Shown: positions 1 through 6,188 of the stretch, in pieces | How positions within the stretch are numbered: the stretch's first letter is position 1 | Layout: the number at the start of each line of letters is the position of its first letter | DNA from: Planctomycetaceae bacterium | Lineage (GTDB): Bacteria; Planctomycetota; Planctomycetia; Planctomycetales; Planctomycetaceae | Direction: 5' to 3' | Length of the DNA stretch: 8,918 bases | NCBI GenBank assembly: GCA_947479075.1 | Contig: CANJZR010000125.1 | Span: 1 to 8,918 of the forward strand | Notes under the pieces: generated by a model | Told to the model about the DNA's origin: nothing | Database searches by the model: none | What the model saw: the letters and a program-made list of their open reading frames with translations, nothing else | Position numbers and translations under genes: made by a program

Positions 1-1
1 C

Positions 2-1375
2 ATCTGCCAGGTGTTCTACAATCTGGAATGCGGTCGCTACGCACTTTATTGCGGCGAACCGATCTTTACCGGGTTCATGCGGACCAGGCCCGGCCCACGC
101 TTCTGGATGGGCGTGATTCTCTTTTTGAATCTCAGCTCACTGATCCCGGGGCTTTCGACACACGGGGCGGCGATGGCTGCATCGCTCTACCTTGACCGCC
201 CGCCGGGGGTGGAGGACCGCTGGCTGGTGACGACGCTGGCGTATCTCTTCATTTTTCTGGTCGCTGTGCCGGTGCTGCTGGGAGGAAAGATCTACAACAT
301 GCTGCAGGCGATCATGACCACGAAGGTCGTGATTGTTCTCGGGTTCTGTCTGATCATTGGCGTGACGTGCGTGAGTGTGGAAAACTGGGCGAATGTCTTC
401 AGTGGATTCCTGAAGTTCGGGACTGTGCCCACGACGGTGGATGGAAAAGACGCCACTGTCTACGTGTTTCAAAGCTTGTGGAGCGGAGACGGATGGCCGC
501 TGATCGCCATGGGAAATATCGCCACGCTCGGGGCCTTTGCGGGGTATGCGGGAGGTGGTGGGCTCTCGAATGCGACCTACAGCAATTTCGTCCGCGACAA
601 GGGCTGGGGCATGGGGAGCGTCGTGGGTGCCATCCCCAGCGCTGTCGGTGGCAAGGAAGTCACGCTCAGCCACCTCGGCAAGGCGTTTGCCATTACTGCT
701 GATAACTTACGCAAGTGGAAAGACTGGTGGAAATACATCGTCGTCGATCAGGTGTTCGTCTGGGGGCCTGGCTGCTTCATGGGAATGGCGCTGCCCGCTC
801 TGCTTTCGCTGGAGTTTTCCGACACTTCAACACTGGTGGGATCAAAACTCGACTGGGCTCAATCGCTCATCACAGCTGACGGGATCAGTCGAGACCCGCG
901 TTTTGGCCCGGCGATGGCCAATGTCATGTGGATTGTCACGATCCTGGTCGGGATGCTGGTGATGTTGCCCAGCCAGATGTCGATCGTGGACGACTTCAGC
1001 CGGCGCTGGACAGATATCCTCTGGTCAGGCAGCCGTCGGCTGAGGAGCAACCCCGATGGCAACGCTGTCAAAGTCGTCTACTACACCATCTTGGCCTTCT
1101 TTCTGACCTGGACCGTGGTGTTCACCTACATTTTCAGCAACTACGGAACGCCCCGGCTGATGACACTGGTCGTGGCGAACCTGAACAATCTGGCCCTGGG
1201 AGTGACATCGTTCCACCTGTTGTGGATCAACTGTCGACTCTTGCCTGCGGAGATTCAGCCACGCTGGTATCATCGGGCTGGAGTGCTGGCCTGCGGGGTG
1301 TTCTACCTCGGGATGTCGGGACTGGTCTTTATGACCAAGCAATGGCCCATGCTGAAAGACTTGCTGGGGTGGTGA
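2..1375 (+). CDS. Nramp-like (APC superfamily) membrane transporter, 5'-partial
   Basis: This is an integral membrane carrier that most resembles a divergent Nramp-type metal-ion transporter. The frame is open from the first bases of the window (Ile-Cys-Gln precede the GTG at 11), so the true start lies upstream and the N-terminal membrane helices are missing. About nine hydrophobic segments are visible. Numbering from the codon at 11, they lie near residues 31-55, 71-91, 103-120, 161-181, 239-267, 300-322, 354-374, 381-410 and 425-443. The early stretch NLECGRYALYCGEPIFTGFM resembles the Nramp helix-3 pattern (R-x-x-x-x-T-G-x-x). A Gly-rich segment, GYAGGGGLSNATYSNF (residues 178-193), sits where Nramp proteins carry the metal-binding MPH motif, which is absent here. 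Substrate is therefore unknown; a divalent cation is only the family default. The downstream SDR is 147 bases away on the same strand. Family assignment is from recognition, not a search. Confidence 0.7.
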   Translation: MCQVFYNLECGRYALYCGEPIFTGFMRTRPGPRFWMGVILFLNLSSLIPGLSTHGAAMAASLYLDRPPGVEDRWLVTTLAYLFIFLVAVPVLLGGKIYNMLQAIMTTKVVIVLGFCLIIGVTCVSVENWANVFSGFLKFGTVPTTVDGKDATVYVFQSLWSGDGWPLIAMGNIATLGAFAGYAGGGGLSNATYSNFVRDKGWGMGSVVGAIPSAVGGKEVTLSHLGKAFAITADNLRKWKDWWKYIVVDQVFVWGPGCFMGMALPALLSLEFSDTSTLVGSKLDWAQSLITADGISRDPRFGPAMANVMWIVTILVGMLVMLPSQMSIVDDFSRRWTDILWSGSRRLRSNPDGNAVKVVYYTILAFFLTWTVVFTYIFSNYGTPRLMTLVVANLNNLALGVTSFHLLWINCRLLPAEIQPRWYHRAGVLACGVFYLGMSGLVFMTKQWPMLKDLLGW

Positions 1376-1508
1376 GAGATCTCCGCCGAAGGCAGCCTGC
1401 ATGAGGCCATGCGATTCCGCCGCGATGCATGCTCATCGAAACAGTCATCTCTACTCCCATGTCAGGGCCATTGGCTCTGGACTCGCTGAAGATTCACCTG
1501 AACTGATT

Positions 1509-1513
1509 GAGGA
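1509..1513 (+). promoter_or_regulatory. Ribosome binding site of the SDR gene
   Basis: GAGGA lies nine bases before the ATG at 1523. This is a good Shine-Dalgarno match with good spacing and supports that start. Confidence 0.65.
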
Positions 1514-1522
1514 CTACTGGAA

Positions 1523-2320
1523 ATGCCAGATCGTTTGTTTGACCTGACGGGGCGAGTCGCTGTGATCTCGGGAGCAGCCAGCGGGATGGGACGTGCATCG
1601 GCCCTGGCACTGGCAGAACATGGGGCAGACCTGCTGCTGGCCGATCTGAACGAAGCGGGACTCCAACAAACGACTCGCGATGTCGAAGCCCTCGGGCGTC
1701 GGGCTGTGCCATTCAGCGGTAGTGTGTCTGACCTTGGTCATATTGCAGCTTTGTGGGGAGTGGTCGATCGCGAATTCGGTGGACGCGTCGACTTCCTCGG
1801 CAACATTGCCGGGGAAGGGATCCTCGGAGCCCCCGAGGAGATTTCGCTCGAGCAGGTCCAGCAGGTTTTTCAGAACCTCGTCTTCGGACGGTTCAAGATG
1901 TGCCAGGAAGCCGGGCGCAGAATGCTGAAGGCCGGACGTGGCAGTATCCTGAACATCGGTTCGCTGGCCAGCATGACCGCACTGGGACGCGGACACATCG
2001 CCTACAGCATGTCGATGGGCGCTGTGGTCCAGATGACCCGGGAGCTGAGTACTGAGTGGGCTGGCCGTGGCGTGCGGGTCAACGCAATTCTTCCAGCCCA
2101 GGTCATGAACCCCAGCCTCGAAAAGCGGATCGCAGCTGACCCCTCGATCGAGCAGCGCTGGCTGAGTGGGATTCCTGCCGGGAGACTCGGCAAGCCCACA
2201 GATATCCAGGGGCTCGTTGTGCTGTTGGCGTCGGATGCCTCGTGCTGGATCACCGGGGCCCTGATCCCGATGGACGGCGGGAACATGGCGATGAACGCCG
2301 GGGGCACGATTGGTAAATAA
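1523..2320 (+). CDS. SDR family oxidoreductase lacking the catalytic lysine
   Basis: This is a 265-residue cytoplasmic protein with the length and Rossmann layout of a classical short-chain dehydrogenase/reductase. The nucleotide-binding glycine motif is GAASGMG (residues 17-23), preceded by Ser16 instead of the usual Thr. Asp41 at the end of the second strand suggests NAD(H) over NADP(H). The NNAG motif is NIAG (94-97). Of the catalytic tetrad, Asn118, Ser147 and Tyr161 are present, but the YxxxK lysine is replaced by Met165 (YSMSM). The later PG motif reads P191-A192. The C-terminal DGG element is intact. Such enzymes normally reduce or oxidise an alcohol/carbonyl group, and the substrate cannot be told here. 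With Lys and several second-shell motifs altered, this copy may be inactive, regulatory or mechanistically unusual. GAGGA at 1509-1513 supports the start, and the gene ends before a strong terminator. Confidence 0.9.
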   Translation: MPDRLFDLTGRVAVISGAASGMGRASALALAEHGADLLLADLNEAGLQQTTRDVEALGRRAVPFSGSVSDLGHIAALWGVVDREFGGRVDFLGNIAGEGILGAPEEISLEQVQQVFQNLVFGRFKMCQEAGRRMLKAGRGSILNIGSLASMTALGRGHIAYSMSMGAVVQMTRELSTEWAGRGVRVNAILPAQVMNPSLEKRIAADPSIEQRWLSGIPAGRLGKPTDIQGLVVLLASDASCWITGALIPMDGGNMAMNAGGTIGK

Positions 2321-2365
2321 TTGATCCGGCCGGAGCTGGCGATACGTCAGATGAATGACAAAGAA

Positions 2366-2399
2366 AAAGCCCCGCAACCCAATCAGGTTGCGGGGCTTT
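2366..2399. terminator. Bidirectional intrinsic terminator between convergent genes
   Basis: A perfect 14-bp stem (2366-2379 with 2386-2399) closes a six-base CAATCA loop; the GC-rich core is GCCCCGCAACC. It lies 46 bases after the plus-strand SDR stop and 30 bases beyond the end of the minus-strand FHA gene. On the minus strand the stem runs into TTTTTCTTT, a good U-tract. On the plus strand the tail is the shorter TTTCTAATT. It therefore looks stronger for the FHA transcript but is usable both ways. Confidence 0.92.
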
Positions 2400-2428
2400 C
2401 TAATTCGATCCGGGCATCTCACCGGCGG

Positions 2429-3388
2429 TTAGCGGCGAGTCTGGTACTGCTTGATGATGTCAGCTGCAGCAGTCGGGATATGAACCACGGGGGAACCTGC
2501 CACTGAGGACGGAGCTGCGGCTGGAGCAGCGGGTGGTGGTTCCTTGGCTCCCGAAGTTGCGGGATCAGGCAGCTTGACTCCTAATGACGATGCCGAAGGA
2601 GCGGCAGGAGCTTCAGGTGCCGCCTCGGGCATCGGCTGCTGAGGCATCATCATCCCCGGCTGAGGCATCCCATATCCTGGGGGCATCATCTGCTGAGGCA
2701 TCTGGGGATATCCCATCGGCTGACCGTAGTAGCCGCCCATCGGCATCTGCTGTGGGTAGCTGGGATAACCGTAAGGATTCTGCATGTACGGTTGCTGCGG
2801 ATAACCGACCGGCATTCCGTATCCGGGAGGCATCATGCCCGGCTGCATCATTCCCGCCTGAGTGAGCATCTGCGTATCCGAGGTGGCGGGTACGGCAACT
2901 GGTTCAGCCACAGGGGCTAGTGCCGGGGGGGCCTGTGCTGCAGCTGCTGCCGGGTTCACAAACCCGCTGTCGTCGATGGTCTTCGTCAAATTGACGACGG
3001 GCATGGAGAACTGAGTCGACACTGAAGACGAATCGGGCGAACCGGCGATCATCACGGTATCAACACCCGGCGAAGGAGGCGCGGCCACCGCTTCCTTCAT
3101 GATCACTTCAAAATCGAGCTTCCCGATCAGGACCCGATCGCCCTGCTTCAGCATTACGGCTCCCTTGAGCCGCTCCCCATTCACAAATGTCCCGTTCGTA
3201 CTTCCGAGATCTCTTAACCGAACTGAAAAGTCGTCGACTGTAAATACACAGTGATGCCGACTGACAAGATCGCTGTTCGGGCGCAGGTGACAGTCTTCTT
3301 CGCGACCCACTAAAAACTTACCCTGCGGAAGGGGAATCGAGCTGCCTAGCCGATTCCCAGCTGCGATTCGCAGTTCTGCCTGAATCAT
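2429..3388 (-). CDS. FHA-domain protein with Met/Pro/Gln/Gly/Tyr-rich tail
   Basis: This 319-residue protein has an N-terminal forkhead-associated domain (about residues 4-96), a phosphothreonine-peptide binding module. The canonical residues are all visible: GR at 28-29, SRHH at 43-46, and STNGTFVNG at 63-71. No signal peptide or membrane helix is seen, so it is probably cytoplasmic. Residues 100-178 are an Ala/Pro/Ser-rich linker. Residues 179-254 are low complexity, dominated by Met, Pro, Gln, Gly and Tyr, with MMPPGYGMP occurring twice (185-193 and 234-242). A second Ala/Pro linker leads to a short, probably helical basic end (ADIIKQYQTRR, 309-319). It probably acts as an adaptor in Ser/Thr kinase signalling, binding a phosphorylated partner through FHA; no kinase gene is in the window. 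GAGGA lies 11 bases before the start codon. The neighbouring SDR gene is convergent and separated by a terminator. Confidence 0.93.
   Translation of the reverse strand: MIQAELRIAAGNRLGSSIPLPQGKFLVGREEDCHLRPNSDLVSRHHCVFTVDDFSVRLRDLGSTNGTFVNGERLKGAVMLKQGDRVLIGKLDFEVIMKEAVAAPPSPGVDTVMIAGSPDSSSVSTQFSMPVVNLTKTIDDSGFVNPAAAAAQAPPALAPVAEPVAVPATSDTQMLTQAGMMQPGMMPPGYGMPVGYPQQPYMQNPYGYPSYPQQMPMGGYYGQPMGYPQMPQQMMPPGYGMPQPGMMMPQQPMPEAAPEAPAAPSASSLGVKLPDPATSGAKEPPPAAPAAAPSSVAGSPVVHIPTAAADIIKQYQTRR
2627..2854 (-). repeat. Low-complexity, internally repeated coding segment of the FHA gene
   Basis: This part of the FHA gene encodes residues 179-254, almost wholly Met, Pro, Gln, Gly and Tyr. The nine-residue unit MMPPGYGMP occurs at 2810-2836 and again at 2663-2689, with looser copies of PGMM and GYPQ between. 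The composition suggests an intrinsically disordered, repeat-expanded segment. Confidence 0.8.
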
Positions 3389-3402
3389 CGAATCACCGAT
3401 CC

Positions 3403-3531
3403 TCAGTAGTTCGCTGTCTTCAAGTCGAGCAGACCGGTAGCGACCGGCTCAAGTTCGATCCGCACAGCACAATCGTGACGCAGAATACGCCGTTTCTCAA
3501 CGCCGTTCAACGTGTCGGGGCGAGTAGACAT
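3403..3531 (-). CDS. Possible 42-residue small protein upstream of the FHA gene
   Basis: This short frame starts at an ATG (MSTRPDTLNGVEKRR...) and ends in a TGA that touches the Shine-Dalgarno of the FHA gene, 14 bases before the FHA start. That is the arrangement expected of two translationally coupled genes. By hand count 27 of 42 codons end in G or C. The product is hydrophilic, rich in Arg, Leu, Glu and Asp, with no signal peptide. A start three codons earlier (3540) is possible. The frame stays open upstream to 3804, but that longer product is Ser/Phe-rich and unconvincing. The only ribosome-binding signal is a weak GAGAG directly before the ATG. I recognise no family. It could also be an untranslated leader. 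Confidence 0.3.
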   Translation of the reverse strand: MSTRPDTLNGVEKRRILRHDCAVRIELEPVATGLLDLKTANY

Positions 3532-3625
3532 CTCTCGCATCGAGTTGTTTCGGTTGGTCCTGAAAAGAGATCCAGAAAAGGAACTGGGGGACGAGAAACG
3601 AACAAAGAGAAAAGAAGAGGTCTTC

Positions 3626-3654
3626 ACGGTACCAAGCGGTTTCAGCGAAGTCAA
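3626..3654 (-). promoter_or_regulatory. Weak candidate sigma70-type promoter for the FHA gene
   Basis: Read on the minus strand, TTGACT (3654-3649) is followed after exactly 17 bases by TACCGT (3631-3626). The -35 matches five of six consensus bases but the -10 only three of six. The position, about 240 bases before the FHA start and 95 before the possible small ORF, is plausible. Planctomycete promoters often deviate from the E. coli consensus, so this is only a candidate. Confidence 0.22.
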
Positions 3655-3688
3655 CAACCCAAATCCAGCAAAAAGCCCCGGGCCAGTC

Positions 3689-3715
3689 TCTGAATCGGGA
3701 TCGGCCAGATTCAGA
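3689..3715. repeat. 8-bp inverted repeat in the divergent intergenic region
   Basis: TCTGAATC (3689-3696) and GATTCAGA (3708-3715) are perfect complements around an 11-base loop. It lies upstream of the candidate FHA promoter and could be an operator or, if transcribed, a small hairpin. No U-tract follows directly on either strand. Confidence 0.5.
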
Positions 3716-3740
3716 TTGAACACGCACGGAGTCATCCATG

Positions 3741-3789
3741 GCTGAAATGTCTGGTGTCTCATTCTTGTTGTGATCATAAGCATTTCAGC
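3741..3789. repeat. 9-bp inverted repeat with 31-base spacer
   Basis: GCTGAAATG (3741-3749) and CATTTCAGC (3781-3789) are perfect inverted copies with centres 40 bases apart. The spacer contains the palindrome TGATCA (3771-3776). The spacing is close to four helical turns, which would suit paired binding sites for one regulator between the divergent genes. A hairpin in RNA is the alternative. Confidence 0.55.
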
Positions 3790-3996
3790 AATCAGGACCT
3801 GCACAGCGCAGGTTCAAATATTGAGAGATGATGGCCTCTCTGACTGTTGCCAGAGACCAGAAAGGTTGGCAGAATGAATTATTGATAATCTTGAAGAATC
3901 AGATGGAATTCAGTCATCAGGGATGGGGAGTTATGCGTCTTAGCTAGTGGTAGTCGGTTCAGTGCGGGTTGCTGGTGTTCGTGTGCAGAGTTCTCT

Positions 3997-4012
3997 GCTG
4001 GAATGTTCCAGC
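3997..4012. promoter_or_regulatory. Compact 16-base dyad upstream of the PQQ-propeller gene (possible operator)
   Basis: GCTGGAA and TTCCAGC are perfect inverted 7-bp arms around a two-base TG centre. The element ends about 45 bases before the first ATG of the plus-strand cluster. A compact dyad at this position is typical of a dimeric repressor or activator site. The two-base centre is too short for a stable RNA hairpin, which favours a DNA-binding site. The regulator is unknown. Confidence 0.45.
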
Positions 4013-4046
4013 CAGCTTCCCCAGTGTGATTCGAGAGTGTCCCGGG

Positions 4047-4052
4047 TAAGGA
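4047..4052 (+). promoter_or_regulatory. Ribosome binding site of the PQQ-propeller gene
   Basis: TAAGGA lies only four bases before the ATG at 4057, but ten bases before the in-frame ATG at 4063. A third ATG at 4069 has GGGA six bases upstream. The spacing therefore favours 4063 or 4069 as the real start; the protein would be two or four residues shorter. Confidence 0.5.
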
Positions 4053-4056
4053 TCTG

Positions 4057-6186
4057 ATGGGAATGACGATGTCGAACAGACTGCCCTCGGCCCTAATGTG
4101 CGTCCACTGCACTTCTTTCAGATTCTTCACGACACTTGTACTGATATTCAGTAGCTTTATCCCGCGTCCCGCTTCCGCGCAGGTGCGTGTCATCCGAGCC
4201 AATGGCTCGTCGGCGAACGGCGGACAACAATCGATGGCTGGCGTGGACGAGGCTGTTCAGAACGCGGTGACCGACTTTCAGCGCCACTCCGAACGAGGCG
4301 AATGGCAGAAGGCATTCCGAATACTTGACAACCTCCCGGTCGAAAAACGCGTCGGGATGTTGCCCACGGGGGATGGATTTCTGATCCCCGCGGAAACCCG
4401 ACTCTGGCAGATGCTCGTGAATGTGAACGCGGAGGGGCGAGCTGCCTTCCGTCTTTTCCATGAGCCGAATGCCAAGAAGCTCTACTCCAAGCTGGAGTCA
4501 GAGCTGGCCGCTAACGATCCCCAGGCCACGACAACCGCCCGGGCCATTTACGATCAGTACTTCATCACCTCTTTCGGGGATGACGCAGCCAACCTGCTGG
4601 GGGACGTGGCTTTCGAGCGTGGCGAATTTGCCGAAGCGATTACGCGCTGGAAGTCGATTCTCGACTACCACACCGACTCCAACATTCCCCTGCCTCGCAT
4701 CCTGGTCAAAACCGCAGCGGCGTACGTCGCCTCCGGGCGGGCCAGAGAGGCCAGCTCGCTCTTCTCTCAACTGAAGCAGCAGTACCCGAGTGAACTGGTC
4801 AAGGTCGCCGGGAAGGAAGTCAACGCAGCTGACTATGTCAGCCATCTGGTCAGCAACATGTCGAAAGCAGCTGAAGCAGCTGTGGCCAGCACGCGCTTTG
4901 ACTTGCCGCCGGCAGCCTTGCAACCCGCGTGGCGGGTTCAATACCTGTCATCCAAAGGCCGAGTCTCTCTGCAGCAGGCGGTCGCTTCCAACTCCTATTA
5001 TCAATCCGGTCTCGAAACCGTTGTGCCCAATTCCGCCGCCGACTCCGAACGTGTCTACGTCAACTGGATGGGAGTGATCTTTGCGGTGGATGTCTCGACG
5101 GGCAAGCTCGCCTGGAGGACTGACAGCTTCGATAAAGTCCCGCCGCACTTTGCAGAGATGCAGCAGGGCCGCGTCGATCTTGGCCAGTATTCGATCCAGG
5201 TCGTCGGCGATCGCGTGCTGACCACAGCCCTGCCCCTTGATCGACTCAACTACTGGCAGCCTCCGATCCCCCTAACCTGCTGGAATGCCAAGACGGGCGA
5301 GAAGTATTGGTCGTTGGGAGGAGAACAAGGCGGACAGCAGAGTTATCTGGGGCTGCTTTACCCGTGGCAGGATCAATTACTCGTCATCTCACACGCGCAG
5401 CAACAGTCCTCTATGACTTTGAATGCTATCAGTCTCGCGGGTGGTGTCAGCAAATGGTCGATTCCGCTGGGGACCTTTGAAGGCAAGAACAATCCCTATT
5501 CCGGCGGTCGAATATTTACTGTTCCTGAGATGTCCGAAGTTGGAAACCAGCTCTGCCTGATGAATCAATCGGGGCTCGTATTGCGTATCTCCCCCGAGGA
5601 GAAGAAGGTCTTGGGCCAGTTCGTCATGTACGAGCAAAAGACAACAACCGATGGTGACAACTACTACTATTCAGACTCACCACTACCGGAAGAGAAGCGG
5701 TTCCATACTCGTGGGCGAATGCTGGTACGCGACGGAGTCCTGCTGATTAAAGAAGTGGGTAAGAGCGAGCTGTACTGCGTCGACATGGAGTCGCAAAAAG
5801 TCCTGTGGAAACGCCCGACGATTTCTTCCGCCATGATCGTCGACGCGGATGACCAGCATGTCTATCTGATGAACTCCGAGCTGTCCGCATATGACCGCGC
5901 GACGGGCAAGCTGCACTGGTCGATCAGGCTGCCGGTCAGTGGTGGCGGATTGAGTCTGGCCTCTTCGGGTGACTCCGTGTTCGTCGCCACTCAGCGTGGT
6001 ATCTACGAATTGCACCAGCAGGATGGGCGCATCGCTCGCATTGTTCGCACGGGACAGACAGATTCATCCGGGATCTCCATGCGTGTCGTCGGAAATCACC
6101 TCGTCACGGTGACCAACTATGACGTCACGGGTTACCAGCTCTCAAAGCCCGAACCGCCGAAATCAGAAACCACCTCATCGAAATAG
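4057..6186 (+). CDS. Secreted TPR-like / PQQ-like beta-propeller repeat protein
   Basis: This is a protein of up to 709 residues, predicted to be exported. A Sec signal peptide is visible: a hydrophobic core at about residues 23-35 and a likely cleavage site after PASA (residue 41). No lipobox is seen. Residues about 60-290 are helical with TPR-like units, clearest at 177-246 (LLGDVAFERGEFAEAITRWK and the following helices). From about 300 to 700 there is a beta-propeller of PQQ-like repeats, with tryptophan-docking units at residues 333-353 (TGKLAW), 413-418 (TGEKYW), 464-468, 572-585, 602-622 (TGKLHW) and 641-662. Propellers of this class usually act as scaffolds or ligand binders and do not necessarily bind PQQ; no catalytic motif is evident. 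It is larger than BamB and has an extra N-terminal domain, so it is not an obvious BamB. It heads a same-strand cluster with SIMPL, toroid and MoxR genes. The exact start among three ATGs is uncertain. Confidence 0.88.
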   Translation: MGMTMSNRLPSALMCVHCTSFRFFTTLVLIFSSFIPRPASAQVRVIRANGSSANGGQQSMAGVDEAVQNAVTDFQRHSERGEWQKAFRILDNLPVEKRVGMLPTGDGFLIPAETRLWQMLVNVNAEGRAAFRLFHEPNAKKLYSKLESELAANDPQATTTARAIYDQYFITSFGDDAANLLGDVAFERGEFAEAITRWKSILDYHTDSNIPLPRILVKTAAAYVASGRAREASSLFSQLKQQYPSELVKVAGKEVNAADYVSHLVSNMSKAAEAAVASTRFDLPPAALQPAWRVQYLSSKGRVSLQQAVASNSYYQSGLETVVPNSAADSERVYVNWMGVIFAVDVSTGKLAWRTDSFDKVPPHFAEMQQGRVDLGQYSIQVVGDRVLTTALPLDRLNYWQPPIPLTCWNAKTGEKYWSLGGEQGGQQSYLGLLYPWQDQLLVISHAQQQSSMTLNAISLAGGVSKWSIPLGTFEGKNNPYSGGRIFTVPEMSEVGNQLCLMNQSGLVLRISPEEKKVLGQFVMYEQKTTTDGDNYYYSDSPLPEEKRFHTRGRMLVRDGVLLIKEVGKSELYCVDMESQKVLWKRPTISSAMIVDADDQHVYLMNSELSAYDRATGKLHWSIRLPVSGGGLSLASSGDSVFVATQRGIYELHQQDGRIARIVRTGQTDSSGISMRVVGNHLVTVTNYDVTGYQLSKPEPPKSETTSSK

Positions 6187-6188
6187 TC

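Larger units (their letters stand above)
3405..4056. other. Divergent intergenic region without a convincing long gene
   Basis: This stretch of about 650 bases separates the minus-strand FHA gene from the plus-strand PQQ-propeller gene, so it should hold promoters for both. It contains a possible small ORF at its left edge, a purine-rich tract (3562-3620), a weak minus-strand promoter candidate (3626-3654), and inverted repeats at 3689-3715, 3741-3789 and 3997-4012. I could not find a convincing -35/-10 pair for the plus-strand cluster. The open frames here overlap in several registers and look non-coding. An untranslated leader or small RNA is possible but not shown. Confidence 0.6.

Noticed and set aside
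137..673. A 178-codon minus-strand frame within the transporter gene
   Set aside because: Antisense to a membrane protein; the product is His/Arg-rich without any hydrophobic or domain pattern.
1514..2422. A 302-codon open frame on the minus strand across the SDR gene
   Set aside because: It is antisense to a clear SDR and runs through the terminator. Its product is rich in His, Arg and Pro with no recognisable domain, typical of a shadow frame in GC-rich coding DNA.
3671..3690. GC-rich GGCCCGGGGC followed by TTTTT on the minus strand, resembling a terminator
   Set aside because: The GC-rich part is self-complementary without room for a loop; at most a 3-bp stem forms next to the T-run.
3532..3804. 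Upstream extension of the small minus-strand frame to a 133-residue product
   Set aside because: The extension is Ser/Phe/Thr-rich, crosses the pyrimidine-rich tract and the promoter candidate, and competes with other open frames. Only the last 42 codons look possibly coding.
3808..3820. tRNA-like T-loop sequence GGTTCAAAT
   Set aside because: The flanking bases do not form a T-stem, and no anticodon arm, D-arm or acceptor stem is present nearby.
3866..3894. TTGGCA and GATAAT as a promoter for the plus-strand cluster
   Set aside because: The two hexamers are only 12 bases apart, and no other -35 partner with 16-18 base spacing exists for GATAAT; a sigma54 pattern does not fit either.
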